Below are positions 9,060-19,220 of a stretch of DNA of 64,000 nt, piece after piece (the stretch's first letter is position 1; each line of letters begins with the position of its first letter). The translations under genes were made by a program, and so were the position numbers. The notes below the pieces were generated by a model. That model searched no databases. It was given only the letters and a program-made list of their open reading frames with translations, and was not told where the DNA came from. The stretch is from Tepidiphilus margaritifer DSM 15129 (GTDB taxonomy: Bacteria; Pseudomonadota; Gammaproteobacteria; Burkholderiales; Rhodocyclaceae), in assembly GCF_000425565.1 (NCBI RefSeq), contig NZ_AUDR01000014.1, positions 186,001 through 250,000 on the forward strand. Reading direction: 5' to 3'.

Positions 9060-10094
9060 ATGATTCCGACCGTCGTCCTCCCGGGCTTGCTCTGGCCCAA
9101 TGCCGGCGCGCATGGCCTGCTCGACGGCGTTGCGCATCCCACGCTCGAACGCTGGCTCGCCGTGGGCGCCTGCCGTCGCGAATCGCCGCGATCATACCGC
9201 GAAACGCTTGCCTCCGTACTGGGACCGGCACCGGCCCCGCTCGCCGAGCTGCGCTGGAGAGGTAAAACAGGGGTGCCGCCTTCCGCCGACGGGTTCCTCT
9301 TGTGTGCCGACCCGGTGACGCTGACGCTCGCGCGCGATCGCATCGTCGTTACCGAACCGGGCGAAGCCGGACTCAACCCTGAAGAAGCCGCTGCCCTGGC
9401 CTCCGATCTCTCCGCCTGGCTCACACAGCTCGCTCCAGAGTGGATCCTGGGATTCGAGCTCGCCACGCCGCAGCGCGGATATCTGCGGCTTGCCGCTCCT
9501 GCCTGGGGGGTGCGTTTCACCCCGCTCGACGAAGCCTCCGGCCGCTCGCTCGACCTCCTTTTACCCCAAGGGGAAGACGCCCGGCGCTGGCGACGCTTGA
9601 TGAACGAAATCCAGGTCTGGCTGCATGCACATCCCCTCAATGCCGAACGCCGCCGCCGGGGGTGGCCCACCCTCGATTCGCTGTGGCTGTGGGGCAACGA
9701 ACAACCCGCGGCGAACGCCGTCCCTTTGCGCCGCGTGCTCGGCATGGATACGCTCGATCCCCTCGCGCGCGGCTGGGCGAGCGCCGCCGGCCACGACCTC
9801 GTGCTCGCCGAACGCGATCCGGGCCAGGCGTTCGACGTGGCGCTCCTCGATGCCACCGAAGTCCCTTGCCGCCGGCTCGATCTCACCGCCTGGCGCATGG
9901 CCCTCGCCGCGCTCGATCGCGACTGGCTCGCCGGGTTCGAAGCCCGCCTGCCGTGCCTCTCGCTCGTGCTGCCGGGGGACAAGGCGAGCGTGCACCTGGA
10001 GATCACCCCATCGCGCCGCCGCCTCGCTCCTTTGCGCCGCCTTTTTCGCCGCCCGCATACGCTCGCGCGGCTGCTGGAGGAAACCGCCCAATGA
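9060..10094 (+). CDS. RpfE-like conserved protein of unknown function
   Basis: A 344-residue protein starting MIPTVVLPGLLWPNAGAHGL. Proteins with this kind of N-terminus are encoded beside recJ in many beta- and gammaproteobacteria and are named after RpfE of the Xanthomonas rpf cluster, where rpfE, recJ and prfB are neighbours as they are here. Some homologues are labelled phosphoglycerate mutase-like because of weak similarity; I see no convincing catalytic motif. The tail is strongly basic (RRRLAPLRRLFRRPHTLARL). The stop overlaps the recJ start as ATGA, implying translational coupling. Role unknown. Confidence 0.6.
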   Translation: MIPTVVLPGLLWPNAGAHGLLDGVAHPTLERWLAVGACRRESPRSYRETLASVLGPAPAPLAELRWRGKTGVPPSADGFLLCADPVTLTLARDRIVVTEPGEAGLNPEEAAALASDLSAWLTQLAPEWILGFELATPQRGYLRLAAPAWGVRFTPLDEASGRSLDLLLPQGEDARRWRRLMNEIQVWLHAHPLNAERRRRGWPTLDSLWLWGNEQPAANAVPLRRVLGMDTLDPLARGWASAAGHDLVLAERDPGQAFDVALLDATEVPCRRLDLTAWRMALAALDRDWLAGFEARLPCLSLVLPGDKASVHLEITPSRRRLAPLRRLFRRPHTLARLLEETAQ

Positions 10095-11809
10095 CCCCCC
10101 GTCCCATCGTCCGCCCCACGCCGCGCCGTGCCCTGGAGCGACTGCTCGAAGCCGGCATCGACCCCCTGCTCGCCCGCCTCTACGCTGCCCGCGGCATCGA
10201 ACACCCCGCCGAGACCGACACGGCGCTCACACGCCTTCTGCCGCCCGAAGCGATGAAAGGCACGCGCGAGGCGGCCGAGCTGTTGGCCGACGCGATCGAA
10301 GCACAGGCATGCATCGTGGTCGTCGGCGACTACGACTGCGACGGCGCCACCGCCACCGCCGTGGCCGTACGCGCGCTGCGCGCCCTGGGGGCCCGGGCCG
10401 ATTTCCTCGTCCCCAACCGCTTCACCTACGGCTACGGGCTCTCACCCGAAATCGTGGCGCTCGCGGCCGAACGTTTCGCACCGGACGTACTCATCACGGT
10501 CGACAACGGCATCGCCAGCGTCGAGGGGGCCGCGGCCGCCCGCGCGCTCGGCATGAGCCTCGTGATCACCGACCACCACCTTCCCGGCGACGTCTTGCCC
10601 GAAGCCGACGCCATCGTCGATCCCAATCAGCCCGGCTGCGACTTCCCCAGCAAGGCGATCGCCGGCGTGGGGGTCGTCTTCTACGTGATGCTGGCCCTGC
10701 GCGCCGAGCTGCGCCAGCGCGGCGCGTTCGCAGCCCGCCCCGAACCCAATCTCGCGCAGCTCCTCGATCTCGTCGCCTTGGGGACGGTGGCCGACGTCGT
10801 ACGGCTCGATCACAACAACCGCATCCTCGTCACCCAGGGACTGAGCCGCATCCGCGCCGGCCGGATGCAACCGGGAATACGTGCCCTCTTCCAGGTGGCT
10901 CGGAGAGACCCCGCCCGCGCCACCGCCCAGGATCTGGGATTCTTTCTCGGCCCCCGCCTCAACGCCGCCGGACGACTGGAAGACATGAGCCTGGGCATTG
11001 CCTGCCTGCTCGAAGACGACCCAAGCCGCGCGCTGGAACTCGCCCAGCGACTCGAAGACATCAACCGGGAACGGCGCGGGATCGAAGCGCAGATGCGCGA
11101 GCAGGCCGAGCTCGCGCTCGATGCCCTCACGCTCGAGGGACGCGCCACGCTCACGCTCTTCCACCCCGAGTGGCATCAAGGCGTGATCGGCATCGTCGCC
11201 GGGCGCATCAAGGAGCGCTACCATCGCCCCGTCTTCGCTTTCGCTCCGGGCGATGAAGATCTGCTCAAGGGCTCCGGGCGCTCCGTCCCCGGACTACACT
11301 TGCGCGATGCGCTGGACTGGATCAGCAAGAAACACCCCGGGCTGTTGCTGCGCTTCGGCGGACACGCCATGGCCGCCGGGGTGACCCTGCGCGCCGCTGA
11401 CCTCGCCCGCTTCGAGCAGGCCTTCGAAGAGGCGGCGCACACGATCGGCACCGAAGCTCTGGGCGTGGCGGAGCTGCCCACCGACGGGTCGCTTCCGCTC
11501 GAAGCGCTCACGCTCGCCACCGTCGGCAAGCTCGAGGGCGAAGTCTGGGGACAGGGTTTTCCCCCGCCGGTCTTTCTCGACGCTTTCACGGTCACCGAAC
11601 AGCGCCTCCTCAAGGAATCGCACCTGCAGCTCAAGCTGCGCCGGGCCCGCCAATCGTGCGAGGCGATCTTCTTCGGCCATGCCGAACCGCTGCCCTCCGA
11701 GGTCGAGCTCGCCTACCGCCCCATACGCGACGCGTGGAACGGCGTCGAGCGGCTGCGATTGCAGATCGAACTCGCCCGCCCAGCCGGGGTCGAAGTCGGC
11801 AGCGTATAA
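10091..11809 (+). CDS. recJ: Single-stranded-DNA-specific exonuclease RecJ
   Basis: RecJ degrades single-stranded DNA 5'-3' in recombination and mismatch repair. The 572-residue protein has the DHH phosphoesterase metal motifs: VVGDYDCDG (residues 77-85), TVDNGI, and TDHHLPG, plus [19 protein letters not shown]. The DHHA1 domain carries [11 protein letters not shown] and [12 protein letters not shown]-terminal OB-like region ends near [20 protein letters not shown]. Length is close to the E. coli protein. The start ATG overlaps the RpfE-like stop. A TATAAT sequence overlaps its own stop codon and may serve prfB. Confidence 0.95.
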   Translation: MTPRPIVRPTPRRALERLLEAGIDPLLARLYAARGIEHPAETDTALTRLLPPEAMKGTREAAELLADAIEAQACIVVVGDYDCDGATATAVAVRALRALGARADFLVPNRFTYGYGLSPEIVALAAERFAPDVLITVDNGIASVEGAAAARALGMSLVITDHHLPGDVLPEADAIVDPNQPGCDFPSKAIAGVGVVFYVMLALRAELRQRGAFAARPEPNLAQLLDLVALGTVADVVRLDHNNRILVTQGLSRIRAGRMQPGIRALFQVARRDPARATAQDLGFFLGPRLNAAGRLEDMSLGIACLLEDDPSRALELAQRLEDINRERRGIEAQMREQAELALDALTLEGRATLTLFHPEWHQGVIGIVAGRIKERYHRPVFAFAPGDEDLLKGSGRSVPGLHLRDALDWISKKHPGLLLRFGGHAMAAGVTLRAADLARFEQAFEEAAHTIGTEALGVAELPTDGSLPLEALTLATVGKLEGEVWGQGFPPPVFLDAFTVTEQRLLKESHLQLKLRRARQSCEAIFFGHAEPLPSEVELAYRPIRDAWNGVERLRLQIELARPAGVEVGSV

Positions 11810-11810
11810 T
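11805..11810 (+). promoter_or_regulatory. Candidate -10 element for prfB
   Basis: A perfect TATAAT spans the recJ stop codon, 38 bases before the prfB ATG. No good -35 lies at the right distance, so this could be chance. Confidence 0.3.
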
Positions 11811-11848
11811 CCCCGAGCAAAATTTTTCCCCATTTCCCAGGAGAAACG

Positions 11849-12953
11849 ATGGACGCCCAAGCGATCAACGAACTCGAAGCCCGAATCCATGGTCTCGCCG
11901 AGCGCGGCGCCGACCTACGGAGGTATCTTTGACTACGCCGAGAAGAAAAGCCGGCTCGAAGAAGTCAACCGCGAACTCGAAGACCCGGCGGTGTGGAACG
12001 ACCCCGAGCAGGCACAAAAACTCGGCAAGGAAAAGCGCGAACTCGAAGACATCGTCCTGACGCTCGACGAAGTGGCCGACTCGGCCCAGGCGCTCGCCGA
12101 ACTCTTCGAGCTCGCCAAGGAAGAAAACGACGAATCCTCGCTCGAGCAGCTCATCCCCGAAGTCGACGCGCTGGATGCGAAGCTGCACGAGCTCGAACTG
12201 CGCCGGATGTTCTCCGACCCGATGGATCCGGGCAACTGTTTCATCGAGATCCAGGCCGGCGCCGGCGGCACCGAAGCCCAGGACTGGGCGGCGATGCTCG
12301 AGCGCATGTACTTGCGCTACTGCGAACGCAAAGGCTTCCAGACCGAACTGCTCGAAGAATCCGAAGGAGAAGTGGCCGGCATCAAGAGCGCGACCATCAA
12401 GGTCTCCGGCCCCTACGCCTACGGGCATCTGCGCACCGAGACGGGCATCCACCGCCTGGTGCGCAAAAGCCCGTTCGACTCCAACGCCCGACGGCACACC
12501 AGCTTCGCCTCGGTCTTCGTCTACCCCGAAGTCGACGACTCCATCGAGATCGAGATCAACCCGGCGGATCTGCGCATCGACACCTACCGCGCCTCGGGCG
12601 CCGGCGGGCAGCACGTCAACCGGACCGACTCGGCCGTGCGCATCACCCACCTACCCACCGGCATCGTCGTGCAATGTCAGAACGACCGCTCGCAGCACAA
12701 GAACAAGGCCGCGGCCATGTCCATGCTGCGCGCCCGCCTCTACGAGCACGAATTGCGCAAGCGCCGCGAGGAGCAGCAAAAACTCGAAGAGAGCAAGAGC
12801 GACATCGGCTGGGGACACCAGATCCGCTCCTACGTGCTCGATCAGTCGCGCATCAAGGACCTGCGCACCGGCTACGAGGTAGGAAACACCCAAGCCGTGC
12901 TCGACGGCGATCTCGACGACTTCATCGAAGCCTCGCTCAAACAGGGCGTCTGA
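11849..12953 (+). CDS. prfB: Peptide chain release factor 2 (programmed +1 frameshift)
   Basis: RF2 releases peptides at UGA and UAA. Translation starts at the ATG at 11849, reads 27 codons to CTT at 11927-11929, meets TGA at 11930-11932, and must slip +1 to continue from 11931 to the stop at 12953. The product would be 367 residues, against 365 in E. coli. The second part begins [19 protein letters not shown], as in known RF2. The recognition motif SPF is in [11 protein letters not shown] and the catalytic GGQ is at residues 252-254 ([12 protein letters not shown]). The gene is intact, not a pseudogene. It sits between recJ and map, and lysS is not downstream. GGAG precedes the start. Confidence 0.96.
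11918..11933 (+). promoter_or_regulatory. RF2 autoregulatory +1 frameshift site
   Basis: The sequence CGGAGGTATCTTTGAC carries the three classic parts: an internal Shine-Dalgarno-like GGAGG, the slippery CTT, and in-frame TGA followed by C. Low RF2 slows termination at this TGA and favours the shift, so RF2 controls its own synthesis. Confidence 0.95.
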
Positions 12954-12970
12954 CCGGAAACGAACCAACG

Positions 12971-13798
12971 ATGGCCATCTACACCAATCCCGAAGACCAC
13001 GAAAAGATGCGCGTCGCTTCGCGCCTGGCCGCCGAAGTGCTCGACTACATCGCCCCCTACGTGCAGCCGGGCGTGACCACGGAAGAACTCGACCGGCTCT
13101 GCCACGACTACATGGTCAACGTCCAGGGCACCATCCCGGCGCCGCTCAACTACACCGGCGGCGGTAGCCGACCCTACCCCAAGTCGATCTGCACCTCGGT
13201 CAACCACGTCGTCTGCCACGGCATCCCCGCGCCGAAGAAACTGAAGAAAGGCGACATCCTCAACATCGACATCACCGTCATCAAGGACGGATGGCATGGT
13301 GATACCAGCCGCATGTTCATCGTCGGCGGCGAGACGAGCATCCTCGCCAAACGGCTGGTGGAGGTGACGTTCGAGTGCATGTGGCTGGGCATCGCCCAGG
13401 TACGCCCCGGCGCGCGCTTGGGCGACATCGGCGCCGCCATCCAGCGCCACGCCGAGCGCCACGGATTTTCCGTGGTGCGCGAATACTGCGGCCATGGCGT
13501 GGGGCGCAAGTTCCACGAAGACCCGCAGGTGCTGCACTACGGCAAAGCCGGCACCGGCATCGAACTCAAACCCGGCATGATCTTCACCATCGAGCCGATG
13601 ATCAACGCCGGACGCGCGGCCACCTCGGTGTTGCCCGACGGTTGGACCGTCATCACCAAGGATCGCAGCCTCTCGGCACAATGGGAACACGCGGTGCTGG
13701 TCACCGACACCGGCGTGGAAGTGCTCACCGTCTCGCCTGGCTGTCCGCCGCCACCCGAAATCGTGCGCGAGCGTTTTGACCATGGTTTCATCGGCTGA
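12971..13798 (+). CDS. map: Methionine aminopeptidase, type I
   Basis: Removes the N-terminal methionine from new proteins. The 275-residue product shows the pita-bread fold signatures: TSVNHVVCHGIP, the metal aspartates in NIDITVIKDGWHGDTSRMF, the histidine motif REYCGHGVGRKFHEDPQVLH, and the glutamates in FTIEPMIN and AQWEHAVLVT. It starts MAIYTNPEDHEKMRVASRLA with the ATG at 12971, 17 bases after prfB. It overlaps glnD by 17 bases. In many relatives map faces rpsB-tsf; that neighbour is missing here and prfB takes the place. Confidence 0.95.
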   Translation: MAIYTNPEDHEKMRVASRLAAEVLDYIAPYVQPGVTTEELDRLCHDYMVNVQGTIPAPLNYTGGGSRPYPKSICTSVNHVVCHGIPAPKKLKKGDILNIDITVIKDGWHGDTSRMFIVGGETSILAKRLVEVTFECMWLGIAQVRPGARLGDIGAAIQRHAERHGFSVVREYCGHGVGRKFHEDPQVLHYGKAGTGIELKPGMIFTIEPMINAGRAATSVLPDGWTVITKDRSLSAQWEHAVLVTDTGVEVLTVSPGCPPPPEIVRERFDHGFIG

Positions 13799-16364
13799 GA
13801 ACCTCGCCCCTCTCAAGGATGAACTCGCCAACGGGCGCGAAGCGCTCGCACGCGCCTTTCTCGAATCTACCCTCTCCCCGACGCGTTACCTCGCGCACCA
13901 TGCGCATCTGGTCGACGAAACCCTGCGTCGCCTGCTCGAAACCCATCCCTTGCCGCGCGGCGCAGCGCTCCTGGCCGTGGGCGGCTACGGCCGCGGCGAA
14001 CTCTATCCCCACTCCGACATCGACGTCCTCATCCTGCTGGCCCAAACGGCGGATGCCGAAGACGAGGCACGGGTGCACACGCTCGTGGCGGCGCTGTGGG
14101 ACGTGGGCTTGCAGGTCGGGGCGAGCGTGCGCACGATCGAGCAGTCGCTCGCGCTCGCCGATGAGGACATCACGGTCGCCACGACGCTCCTCGAATCGCG
14201 CCTGGTGGCTGGATCGCGCACCCTCCATCGCACGTTCCGCGAACGCTACCGCGCTTGGCTCGATCCGCGCGCCTTCTATGAAGCCAAGCGCCAAGAGCAA
14301 GAGCAGCGCCACGCCCGCATGCTCGGCTCGCCCTTCGCGCTCGAGCCCAATTGCAAGGAACACCCCGGCGGATTGCGCGACCTCCAGCTCCTCATCTGGA
14401 TCGCCCGGGCGCTCGGTTACCGTGGCGGTTGGGCTGCGCTCGCTACCAAAGGGCTGCTCACTGCCGCCGAAGCGCAAGCGCTGTCACACTGCCAGAGCTT
14501 TCTCGTCCGCGTACGCATCCACCTGCACCTGCTCGCACGCCGTGCCGAAGATCGTCTGCTGTTCGATCACCAAGAGAAACTCGCACAGTGCTTGGGTATT
14601 CCCGGGCGCGAGGGTCGTCGCCCGGCCGAAGTCTTCATGCGGCGCTATTACCTCACCGCCAAACAGGTGCTGCAGGTCAATGCCATCCTCATGGCTACCT
14701 TCGCCGAAGCCCTCTTCCCCGAGCGCCAGCGCCTGCCCTTCCCCATCAACGAGCGATTCCAGCAGCGGGGCGACCGGCTCGATGTGGTGAGCGAGGACGT
14801 TTTTCTGCGTCACCCCGAGGCACTGCTCGAAGTCTTCCTGCTGCTCGCGCAAAGAAGCGAGCTCACCGACCTCACCGCCCGCACCCTGCGGTTGCTCTGG
14901 GCGCACCGCGAGCTCATCGACGAGGCCTATCACCTCGAGCCCCGCCACCAGGCGCTCTTCCTCGACCTCCTGAAACAACGCCGCGGCATCGTGCATGGTC
15001 TGCGGCGGATGAATCAGTTCGGCATTCTCTCACGCTACCTCCCTCCCTGGCGGCGCATCATCTGCCAGATGCAGTATGACCTCTACCACGCCTACACCGT
15101 CGATACCCACACGCTGATGGTCGTACGCAACTTGCGCTGCTTCACCATGGGAGAGCATGCGCACGAATATCCGGCGATGAATGCGCTGATGTTCGAGTTC
15201 GGACAGCCTTGGTTGCTCTACCTCGCCGCGCTTTTCCACGACATCGGCAAAGGACGAGGGGGCGATCACTGCCTCATCGGTGCTCAGGAGGCCGAACGAT
15301 TCTGCCGCGAACACCGGCTCGCTGCGCCAGAGGCCGAACTCGTCGTCTGGCTCGTGCGCCATCACCTGGACATGTCGCGCACCGCGCAAAAAGAAGACAT
15401 CAGCGATCCGGAGGTGGTGGCGCGCTTCGCCACGCTCGTGGGGGACGAACGTCGCCTCATCGCCCTCTATCTGCTCACCCACGCCGACATCCGCGGCACC
15501 AGTCCGAAAGTGTGGACGCCGTGGAAAGAGCGCTTACTGCAGGATCTGTTCGAGACGACGCGCCGCCATCTGCGCCAGCGCCGCCAGGGCCTCGCGCACG
15601 ATCCGCTCACCGCCCGGCTCGAAGACGCCCGCCGGCTGCTGCGCTTCTACGGCCTGCGGCCGGAAGCCGAGACCCCTTTCTGGCGCACGCTCGACACCGC
15701 CTACTTCCTGCGACACTCCGCCGAAGAGATCGCATGGCATACCCGCATCCTCTACGGCCGTTTCCAACAGGAAGAGCCGGTAGTGCGCGCCCGGCTGCTG
15801 CCCGATGCCGGCAGTATCCAGCTCATGGTGTATACCCGCGACGCTCCCGAGCTACTCTTGCGGCTCATCGCCGGTCTCGCCCAGCTGGGGTTGGACGTCT
15901 GGGAAGCGAAAATCCACACCACCCATGCCGGCCATGCGCTCGACAGCTTCGTGTTGCAGGCTCCGGACGACCTTCCGGCGCGCGAACTTTTGCCTTTGCT
16001 CGAATATGAACTCCCCCGGCGGCTGATGCAGCAAGGCCCCCCGCCGGAGCCCGATCTCGGCGCACGGCGCCTGCCGCGCCTCGTCCGCCATTTCCCTTTC
16101 CCGCCCCAAATCCATTTGCGTCCGGACGAGCGCGGCCAGCACTACGTGCTGAGCGTGACCGCCGTCGACCAGCCGGGACTGCTCTACAAGATCGTGCGCA
16201 CGCTCGCGCGCCACGGCATCGCCATCGACATGGCGCGCATCGATACGCTGGGGGAACGTGCCGAAGACACCTTCCTCATCCGCGGCGGGATTCTCGAAGC
16301 ACCCGAGCGGCGCAATGCCCTGGTGGCCGAGCTCGCCCGCGCGATCGACCTACCCTCGAACTAG
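13782..16364 (+). CDS. glnD: Bifunctional uridylyltransferase/uridylyl-removing enzyme GlnD
   Basis: GlnD senses glutamine and uridylylates or deuridylylates PII proteins, the top of the nitrogen-control cascade. The 860-residue protein has, in order: the nucleotidyltransferase site GGYGRGELYPHSDID (from residue 67, metal Asp79 and Asp81), a PII-uridylyltransferase helical domain with ALEPNCKEHPGGLRDLQ, an HD domain with ALFHDIGKGRGGDH, and two C-terminal ACT domains (one with VYTRDAPELLLRLIAGLAQL, the second with TAVDQPGLLYKIVRTLARHG). The chosen ATG lies inside the end of map; an in-frame TTG two codons earlier is less likely. Its target pathway enzyme GltBD is encoded later in this window. 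Confidence 0.95.
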   Translation: MVSSAENLAPLKDELANGREALARAFLESTLSPTRYLAHHAHLVDETLRRLLETHPLPRGAALLAVGGYGRGELYPHSDIDVLILLAQTADAEDEARVHTLVAALWDVGLQVGASVRTIEQSLALADEDITVATTLLESRLVAGSRTLHRTFRERYRAWLDPRAFYEAKRQEQEQRHARMLGSPFALEPNCKEHPGGLRDLQLLIWIARALGYRGGWAALATKGLLTAAEAQALSHCQSFLVRVRIHLHLLARRAEDRLLFDHQEKLAQCLGIPGREGRRPAEVFMRRYYLTAKQVLQVNAILMATFAEALFPERQRLPFPINERFQQRGDRLDVVSEDVFLRHPEALLEVFLLLAQRSELTDLTARTLRLLWAHRELIDEAYHLEPRHQALFLDLLKQRRGIVHGLRRMNQFGILSRYLPPWRRIICQMQYDLYHAYTVDTHTLMVVRNLRCFTMGEHAHEYPAMNALMFEFGQPWLLYLAALFHDIGKGRGGDHCLIGAQEAERFCREHRLAAPEAELVVWLVRHHLDMSRTAQKEDISDPEVVARFATLVGDERRLIALYLLTHADIRGTSPKVWTPWKERLLQDLFETTRRHLRQRRQGLAHDPLTARLEDARRLLRFYGLRPEAETPFWRTLDTAYFLRHSAEEIAWHTRILYGRFQQEEPVVRARLLPDAGSIQLMVYTRDAPELLLRLIAGLAQLGLDVWEAKIHTTHAGHALDSFVLQAPDDLPARELLPLLEYELPRRLMQQGPPPEPDLGARRLPRLVRHFPFPPQIHLRPDERGQHYVLSVTAVDQPGLLYKIVRTLARHGIAIDMARIDTLGERAEDTFLIRGGILEAPERRNALVAELARAIDLPSN

Positions 16365-16365
16365 C

Positions 16366-16737
16366 TCAAGGAACGAAACGATCCCACAGCACCCCGCCCC
16401 AAATGAGCACGGCACACAGGATGGTGAGCAGCACCGCCGCACTCCCCAAGTCCTTGGCGCGGCCGGCAAGCGGATGGTGCTGCGGTGAGACGAGGTCACA
16501 CAGGGATTCCAAGCTGGAATTGAGGACCTCGACGGCGAGCACCGCCAGCGTCGCGGCAAGCAGCAGCCCCCGTTCGGCGGCGCTCCTGCCCAGCCAGAAC
16601 GCCGCCGGCACGGCACACAGGAAGATGATCACCTCCTGGCGGAATGCGATCTCATGGCGCCAGGCCGCACGCAATCCTTGCCAAGAATAGACGAAGGCGA
16701 CGAGCGCGTGCCGCCATCCTCCCTCGTTCTTGCGCAC
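16366..16737 (-). CDS. dgkA: Diacylglycerol kinase
   Basis: A small integral membrane kinase that recycles diacylglycerol to phosphatidic acid. The 123-residue product has three hydrophobic helices and the catalytic region around EVLNSSLESLCDLVSPQHHP, with the family's AKDLGSAAV motif following. The start is a GTG at 16737, since no suitable ATG exists; it lies 9 bases after the rlmD stop. It is the last gene of the dapA-bamC-rlmD-dgkA run and ends 1 base from the convergent glnD stop. Confidence 0.9.
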   Translation of the reverse strand: MRKNEGGWRHALVAFVYSWQGLRAAWRHEIAFRQEVIIFLCAVPAAFWLGRSAAERGLLLAATLAVLAVEVLNSSLESLCDLVSPQHHPLAGRAKDLGSAAVLLTILCAVLIWGGVLWDRFVP

Positions 16738-16746
16738 GATCCGCCC

Positions 16747-18054
16747 TCAGCCCACCCGCTCGAAGCGCGCGATCGACTCGACGTGCGCCGTGTGCGGGAA
16801 CATGTTCGCCACCCCGGCCGATTCCAGCCGATAGCCCTTCTCATGCACCAGCACCGCTGCGTCGCGCGCGAGCGTGGCCGGATTGCACGAGACATAGACG
16901 ATGCGGCGCGGCCCCCGGGCCGGATCGATCGCCTTGACGAGCTCGATCGCCCCGTCGCGCGGCGGATCCACCAGCCACTTGTCGAAGGCACCGAGCGCGG
17001 CGAGGCTGTCGGGCGTGACGGTGAAGAGGTTGGCGGCATCGAACCGGCAACGTTCGGCCAGGCCGTTCGTGTGCGCGTTTTCCAGAGCGCGCGCCACCAG
17101 CGCCTCCGAACCCTCGATGCCCAGCACCTGCGCGCCCCGGCGGGCGATCGGCAGGCTGAAGTTCCCCAGCCCGCAGAAGAAATCAGCGATGCGCTCCCCG
17201 GCGCGCGGCTCGAGCAGATCGATCGCGCGGCGCACCAGCAAGCGGTTGACGGTCACGTTCACCTGGGTGAAATCGGTGGGCGTGAACCGCAGCGTCAGGC
17301 CGAACTCGGGCAACCGGTAGGCCAGAGGCCGCCCCTCGCCGAGAAAGAGCGGGACGATCGAATCCGGCCCCTTCGGCTGCAACCACACCTGCACCCCGTG
17401 CTGCGCCCCGAAGGCACGGAGCGCCTCCAAATCGACCGGCAGCAACGGCACCAGATGGCGAAAGACGAGGACGGTGGTCCCGTCGTCCCCCACCGCCACT
17501 TCCAGCTGGGGGATGCGGTCGGGGCAAGAAAGCTCACCGATGAGGGTGCGCAGCGTCGGCAGCAACGCCGAGACGTGCGGCGGCAGGATCTCGCAGCGCG
17601 TCATGTCGGCGATGTAGCTGCTCTTGCGCTCGCGAAACCCCACGAGCACGCCGCCTTTCTTCGGCACCAAGCGCACCCCGATGCGCGCGCGGCTACGGTA
17701 GCCCCAGTAAGGCCCGTGGATCGGTGCGAGCAGCCGGGCGGGACGCACGCGAGCGATGTGCCACAGCGCGTCTTCCAGCACCCGTTGCTTGGCCGCCACC
17801 TGTGCCGCCGGTTCGAAGTGTTGCAGGGCGCAGCCGCCGCACACGCCGAAGTGCGGGCAACGCGGCGCGATGCGCTGGCTGGAGGGACGAACCACTCGCG
17901 TGAGCCGCCCCAGCTCGTAGCTCGGACGGCGCCGCACTACGGTGAACTCGACCAGCTCGCCGGGCAGCGCCCCTTCGATGAAGACGGCCTTGCCCTCGAC
18001 GTGCGCCACGCCGCGACCCTCGAGGTCGAGCGATTCGATGCGGACCCGATCCAT
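16747..18054 (-). CDS. rlmD: 23S rRNA (uracil-5-)-methyltransferase RlmD (TrmA family)
   Basis: Methylates a uridine in 23S rRNA (U1939 in E. coli) using SAM. The 435-residue product starts [20 protein letters not shown], a TRAM domain, then has iron-sulfur cysteines Cys66, Cys72 and Cys75 ([10 protein letters not shown]) with a fourth in [10 protein letters not shown]. The SAM domain follows with [22 protein letters not shown] and the nucleophile motif [11 protein letters not shown]. An N-terminal extension to 18243 in the same frame is out-of-character arginine-rich sequence antisense to bamC, so I start at 18054, 5 bases after the bamC stop. Confidence 0.9.
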   Translation of the reverse strand: MDRVRIESLDLEGRGVAHVEGKAVFIEGALPGELVEFTVVRRRPSYELGRLTRVVRPSSQRIAPRCPHFGVCGGCALQHFEPAAQVAAKQRVLEDALWHIARVRPARLLAPIHGPYWGYRSRARIGVRLVPKKGGVLVGFRERKSSYIADMTRCEILPPHVSALLPTLRTLIGELSCPDRIPQLEVAVGDDGTTVLVFRHLVPLLPVDLEALRAFGAQHGVQVWLQPKGPDSIVPLFLGEGRPLAYRLPEFGLTLRFTPTDFTQVNVTVNRLLVRRAIDLLEPRAGERIADFFCGLGNFSLPIARRGAQVLGIEGSEALVARALENAHTNGLAERCRFDAANLFTVTPDSLAALGAFDKWLVDPPRDGAIELVKAIDPARGPRRIVYVSCNPATLARDAAVLVHEKGYRLESAGVANMFPHTAHVESIARFERVG

Positions 18055-18059
18055 CGGCC

Positions 18060-19202
18060 TTACTTCAGCTCTTCGTAGAGCAGCTCGAGGATCTGCTTGG
18101 CCGTCTTCGAGGTATCCGGCTGGCTGTCGGGTGTGAGCACCTGCACCACCGCCGTGTCGCCCTGCCCTTGCACGCGCACGCGGTATTGCGAATTCTGCTG
18201 CGGCTTGTCGCTGCCCTTCCAGAACGCGAGGCGCGAGAACCACCCTTTGCTCTCGCCGGTATCGACGTCCGGATCGAGGTAGCGCACGGTATAAACTCCC
18301 TTCGCCGGATCGCGATCCTCGACGGTGAACCCGATGCGGTCGAGCGCCAGGCCCGTACGCCGCCAGGCCCGGTCGAAGTTGTCGTCGACCACGAGGCGGG
18401 CGACGTTGCCGTCGGTCTCGAGTCGCGCGCGCTGGTTGGGCTGGGCCTGCGCCAGCATCTGCTGCGCTTGCTCTTCCTTCACGCCGAGATAGACCATGAG
18501 GCGGCGCAGCATCTCGGCTTCGAGATCGGGATCGGGTGGCCGCGGCTGCCAGATCGTGCGATCCTTGGCCTCGCTCGGATAGATTTCCTGCATGCCACGG
18601 TGCGAGATGTAGATCTCGATCTCACCGGGACGCTTGCCCGGTTCGATGCGCATGCGGAATTTGTCACGCTCGGGCGTGGAGTAGATACTGTCGACGAGCT
18701 TGCCGAGCGTATTGCGGATGAAGTCTTGCGGGATCTTCGCCCGGTTCTCCGCCCAGTCGGTCTCGAGCACGCCGATGTCGGGCCGATCGACTGCCAGCGA
18801 AAAACCCATCGTGAGCCAGAAATCCCGCAGTTTCGGCCAAACCGCGTCGGGTGTGCCTTCGACCACGAGCCAGCGCTGTGTGCCGGCGCGCTCGATACGC
18901 ATGCCCGCCTTCGGCTCGACCAGCACCTCGCGCTGGGAAGCGTCCTTGGGGGCGTTGCGCTCGGCAACGTAGGCCGAAAACGTGGCCCCACCCTTGCCGG
19001 CGGTGGTCGGCACGACGAACTTGTCGTCCTTGGCCGGAGAGATGAGATCGGGAGGCACCTCGAGCGGTGCCACCTTCTGCTCACTGCGATAATCGATTTT
19101 TTTGCCTTGGAGCAGCTCGCTGCTGCTGCAACCGGAGAGCACGCCGACGGCCGCCAGCGCCGCGAGCGAGCCGGCCAGTTCGCGTGAGAAAAAAGGCTTC
19201 AT
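18060..19202 (-). CDS. bamC: Outer membrane assembly factor BamC (lipoprotein)
   Basis: A 380-residue lipoprotein of the NlpB/DapX family and an accessory subunit of the BAM complex that inserts outer-membrane beta-barrels. It has a signal peptide with the lipobox VLSGC (Cys about residue 25), a BamC-like unstructured N-terminal stretch with [11 protein letters not shown], and two helix-grip domains. It lies 18 bases after dapA, the conserved arrangement seen in E. coli (dapA-bamC). Its lipidation would depend on Lgt and Lsp, and its delivery on the Lol system encoded at 7757-9007. Confidence 0.88.
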   Translation of the reverse strand: MKPFFSRELAGSLAALAAVGVLSGCSSSELLQGKKIDYRSEQKVAPLEVPPDLISPAKDDKFVVPTTAGKGGATFSAYVAERNAPKDASQREVLVEPKAGMRIERAGTQRWLVVEGTPDAVWPKLRDFWLTMGFSLAVDRPDIGVLETDWAENRAKIPQDFIRNTLGKLVDSIYSTPERDKFRMRIEPGKRPGEIEIYISHRGMQEIYPSEAKDRTIWQPRPPDPDLEAEMLRRLMVYLGVKEEQAQQMLAQAQPNQRARLETDGNVARLVVDDNFDRAWRRTGLALDRIGFTVEDRDPAKGVYTVRYLDPDVDTGESKGWFSRLAFWKGSDKPQQNSQYRVRVQGQGDTAVVQVLTPDSQPDTSKTAKQILELLYEELK

Positions 19203-19220
19203 GCAGTCGTTTCCAAGAGA

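Noticed and set aside
9008-10204. An upstream continuation of the lolC frame giving an 815-residue protein
   Set aside because: The extra part is antisense to the RpfE-like gene and is Ser/Arg-rich filler. The LolC start at 9007 is well supported.
11849-12953. prfB as a pseudogene because of an internal TGA
   Set aside because: The TGA lies in the textbook frameshift context and all RF2 motifs follow intact.
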